Source: Kiritimatiellia bacterium
Lineage (GTDB): Bacteria > Verrucomicrobiota > Kiritimatiellia > RFP12 > UBA1067
DNA: 6,655 nucleotides
Assembly: GCA_017412325.1 (NCBI GenBank)
Contig: JAFPYE010000009.1
Span: 1 to 6,655 of the forward strand
Direction of reading: 5' to 3'
In this document: positions 5,352-6,655 of the stretch, piece after piece
Numbering within the stretch: the stretch's first letter is position 1
How the letters are laid out: each line of letters begins with the position of its first letter
Notes under the pieces: generated by a model
Told to the model about the DNA's origin: nothing
Seen by the model: the letters and a program-made list of their open reading frames with translations, nothing else
Database searches by the model: none
Program-made: the position numbers and the translations under genes

Positions 5352-6314
5352 ATGGGGGAATCGCGGCAAAAACCTGCACTGGCCTACGGCACGCGCAAAA
5401 AGCGGACGTTGGCGCATGAAATCCGGGAAACGCTCGTCATCACGCTCGCCTGCGCGCTCTACGCGGCGGCGTGGACGGCGCTCATTCTGCCCTACAACAT
5501 CGTCTCGGGCGGCGTGGCGGGGCTCTCCAACCTCGTCTTCTACGCGAGCGGCATTCCCGTCGCGGTCACCTACGCCGCCGTCAACGCCGTCCTGTTCGTC
5601 CTCGCGCTGTGGCTGCTCGGCTGGAAGTTCCTCGCCAAGACGATCTACGCGACCGCCGCCCTCTCCCTCTTCCTCTGGGTGGGGCAGAACCTGCTGACGG
5701 ATCCGGCGACCGGCGAGATCTTCCGCATCCTCGGCGACGAGAAGTTCATGTCGATGATGCTGGGCTGCATGCTCTCGGGGCTCTCGGTCGCCACGCTCTT
5801 CTCCTGCAGCGGCTCCTCCGGCGGCACGGACATCGTCGCGGCGATCGCCAACAAGTATTTCGACGTCCCGATCGGCACGTCGCTCATCGTCGTCGACCTC
5901 TTCATCATCGGCAGCGGCCTGTTCCTGCCCGACTTCGGGCCGATCCTGGAGCGCGTGCGGTTCGTGGCGTTCGGCTTCTGCGCGATGGCGGTCGAGTGCA
6001 TGACCATCAGCTACGCGCTGAACGTGCGCCGGCGGTCGGTCCAGTTCATGATCTTCTCGCGGAAATACGCGGAAATCTCGCTGGAGATTTCGCTCGCGAC
6101 GGGCCACACGATGACCCTGCTCGACGCGCACGGCTGGTATTCCGGCGACAAGATGAAGGTGATCTGCGTGCTCGCGCGCATGAACGAAAGCGCCGAGATC
6201 TTCCGCATCATCAAGTCCATCGACCCGGACGCCTTCGTCAGTCAGAGCCGCGTCATCGGCATCTGGGGCGAGGGGTTCGACCGGATCAAGGGCGTGCCGT
6301 CGAAGAAGCGGTAG
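5352..6314 (+). CDS. YitT-family integral membrane protein (DUF161 + DUF2179)
   Basis: Encodes 320 aa. Seen: a basic N-terminus (TRKKR, 14-18), then about six hydrophobic segments (roughly 26-46, 67-90, 94-112, 133-151, 173-193, 203-222). The family blocks are NIVSGGVAGLSN (49-60) and SSGGTDIVAAIANK (155-168) followed by VPIGTSLIVVDLFII (172-186). After the last membrane segment comes a soluble C-terminal domain (about 228-310) with GHTMTLLDAHGWYSG (251-265) and MKVICVLAR, matching DUF2179. Known: YitT-family proteins are widespread in bacteria; their transported substrate or role is not established, so none is assigned. Start: ATG at 5352, directly after the -10 box. The frame is open further upstream, but only through promoter DNA. 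It is divergent from secDF. Its last 73 bp overlap the convergent acyltransferase gene. Codon use looks like its neighbours. Confidence 0.9.
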   Translation: MGESRQKPALAYGTRKKRTLAHEIRETLVITLACALYAAAWTALILPYNIVSGGVAGLSNLVFYASGIPVAVTYAAVNAVLFVLALWLLGWKFLAKTIYATAALSLFLWVGQNLLTDPATGEIFRILGDEKFMSMMLGCMLSGLSVATLFSCSGSSGGTDIVAAIANKYFDVPIGTSLIVVDLFIIGSGLFLPDFGPILERVRFVAFGFCAMAVECMTISYALNVRRRSVQFMIFSRKYAEISLEISLATGHTMTLLDAHGWYSGDKMKVICVLARMNESAEIFRIIKSIDPDAFVSQSRVIGIWGEGFDRIKGVPSKKR

Positions 6315-6655
6315 AACTGGTACCACTGCTCCGGGTGCGCGCGCACGGCGCGTTCGAGGAACGCCACGTAGCCGCCGAGCAGATCGTCGCCGTCCAGCCG
6401 CCGCGCGTCCACTTCATACGCGTTCCAGCCCGTCTGCACGCACGTGATCGCGTAGACGGGCGCTTCCATCAGCTTCGCAAAGCGGAACACGCCCTTCGGC
6501 CAGCGGCACATCCGCCCGAGGAACGCGTGCGGCAGCGTCGCGCCCGTGCGCGCGCGCTGCGCCGCCGGACGGTCGCCCGCCATCAGCACGATCTCGCCGC
6601 GCCGGATCGCCGCCTGCATCTCGACCGCCGTCTCGACGCCGATGTCCTCGACCGC
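6242..6655 (-). CDS. LpxL/HtrB-family lysophospholipid (lipid A) acyltransferase, C-terminal part
   Basis: 137 aa are visible; the N-terminus, including the expected HX4D/E catalytic motif, lies past the right edge. Seen: RRGEIVLMAGDRP, LPHAFLGRMCRWPKGVFRFAKL, then APVYAITC, and DLLGGYVAFLERAVRAHPEQ followed by WYQFYRFFD, i.e. the late strands and the HPxQW closing motif typical of LpxL/LpxM-type enzymes. Known: these inner-membrane acyltransferases add secondary acyl chains to lipid A; related enzymes act on other lipids, so the substrate is not certain. The family usually ends shortly after the HPxQW-x-F block. Here about 18 more residues (from GTPLIRSNPS) extend to a TGA at 6242, read antisense to the end of the YitT-family gene. 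The tail is probably non-conserved. No terminator separates the two convergent genes. Confidence 0.85.
   Translation of the reverse strand, partial: AVEDIGVETAVEMQAAIRRGEIVLMAGDRPAAQRARTGATLPHAFLGRMCRWPKGVFRFAKLMEAPVYAITCVQTGWNAYEVDARRLDGDDLLGGYVAFLERAVRAHPEQWYQFYRFFDGTPLIRSNPSPQMPMTRL

Noticed and set aside
5186..5353. Upstream extension of secDF to an ATG at 5353 (910 aa)
   Set aside because: The extra 56 codons run through the TTGACG/TATAAT promoter and the dyad. They would put a basic non-conserved stretch before the normal first membrane segment.
5316..6326. Minus-strand open frame of 336 codons opposite the YitT-family gene
   Set aside because: It is a charged Arg/Asp/Glu/Val low-complexity shadow. 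The plus strand carries clear YitT-family motifs.

Overview
This 6.66 kb window comes from a GC-rich, Gram-negative-type bacterial chromosome. It is packed with genes on the minus strand, plus one plus-strand gene near the right end. No phage, IS, CRISPR, rRNA or tRNA signal is visible. A Hanks-type Ser/Thr kinase, a fused SecD-SecF and an LpxL/HtrB-type lipid A acyltransferase occur together. With AT-rich promoters in a GC-rich background, this would fit the PVC superphylum (Verrucomicrobiota / Kiritimatiellota / Lentisphaerota type). That placement is inference, not proof.

Layout, left to right. (1) The N-terminus of a Ser/Thr protein kinase (1-236, minus) runs off the left edge; its extended -10 promoter lies so close that the mRNA should be leaderless. 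(2) A tight minus-strand operon is transcribed right to left: secDF (2621-5185), thiamine pyrophosphokinase (1996-2601), an OmpR-type response regulator joined in frame to HPPK/FolK (911-1999), and an RluA-family pseudouridine synthase (285-920). The last three genes overlap by 4 and 10 nt, and secDF is 19 nt from the second gene. (3) A 166-bp divergent intergenic region (5186-5351) holds a strong secDF promoter, a 19-bp perfect dyad about midway, and a plus-strand promoter. (4) A YitT-family membrane protein (5352-6314, plus) starts directly at its promoter, again probably leaderless. (5) The C-terminal part of an LpxL/HtrB-like acyltransferase (6242-6655, minus) enters from the right edge and overlaps the yitT-like gene tail to tail by 73 bp.

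The operon joins protein export (SecDF), cofactor synthesis (thiamine diphosphate, folate), RNA modification and a DNA-binding regulator. These are mostly housekeeping jobs with no obvious single pathway, so co-expression is more likely than a shared mechanism. The most unusual object is the single reading frame that encodes a complete two-domain response regulator followed, six residues later, by a complete HPPK. The second theme is translation start: two of the five visible promoter- or operon-placed starts look leaderless, and most others lack a Shine-Dalgarno sequence. No complete new defence or mobile system is visible here.
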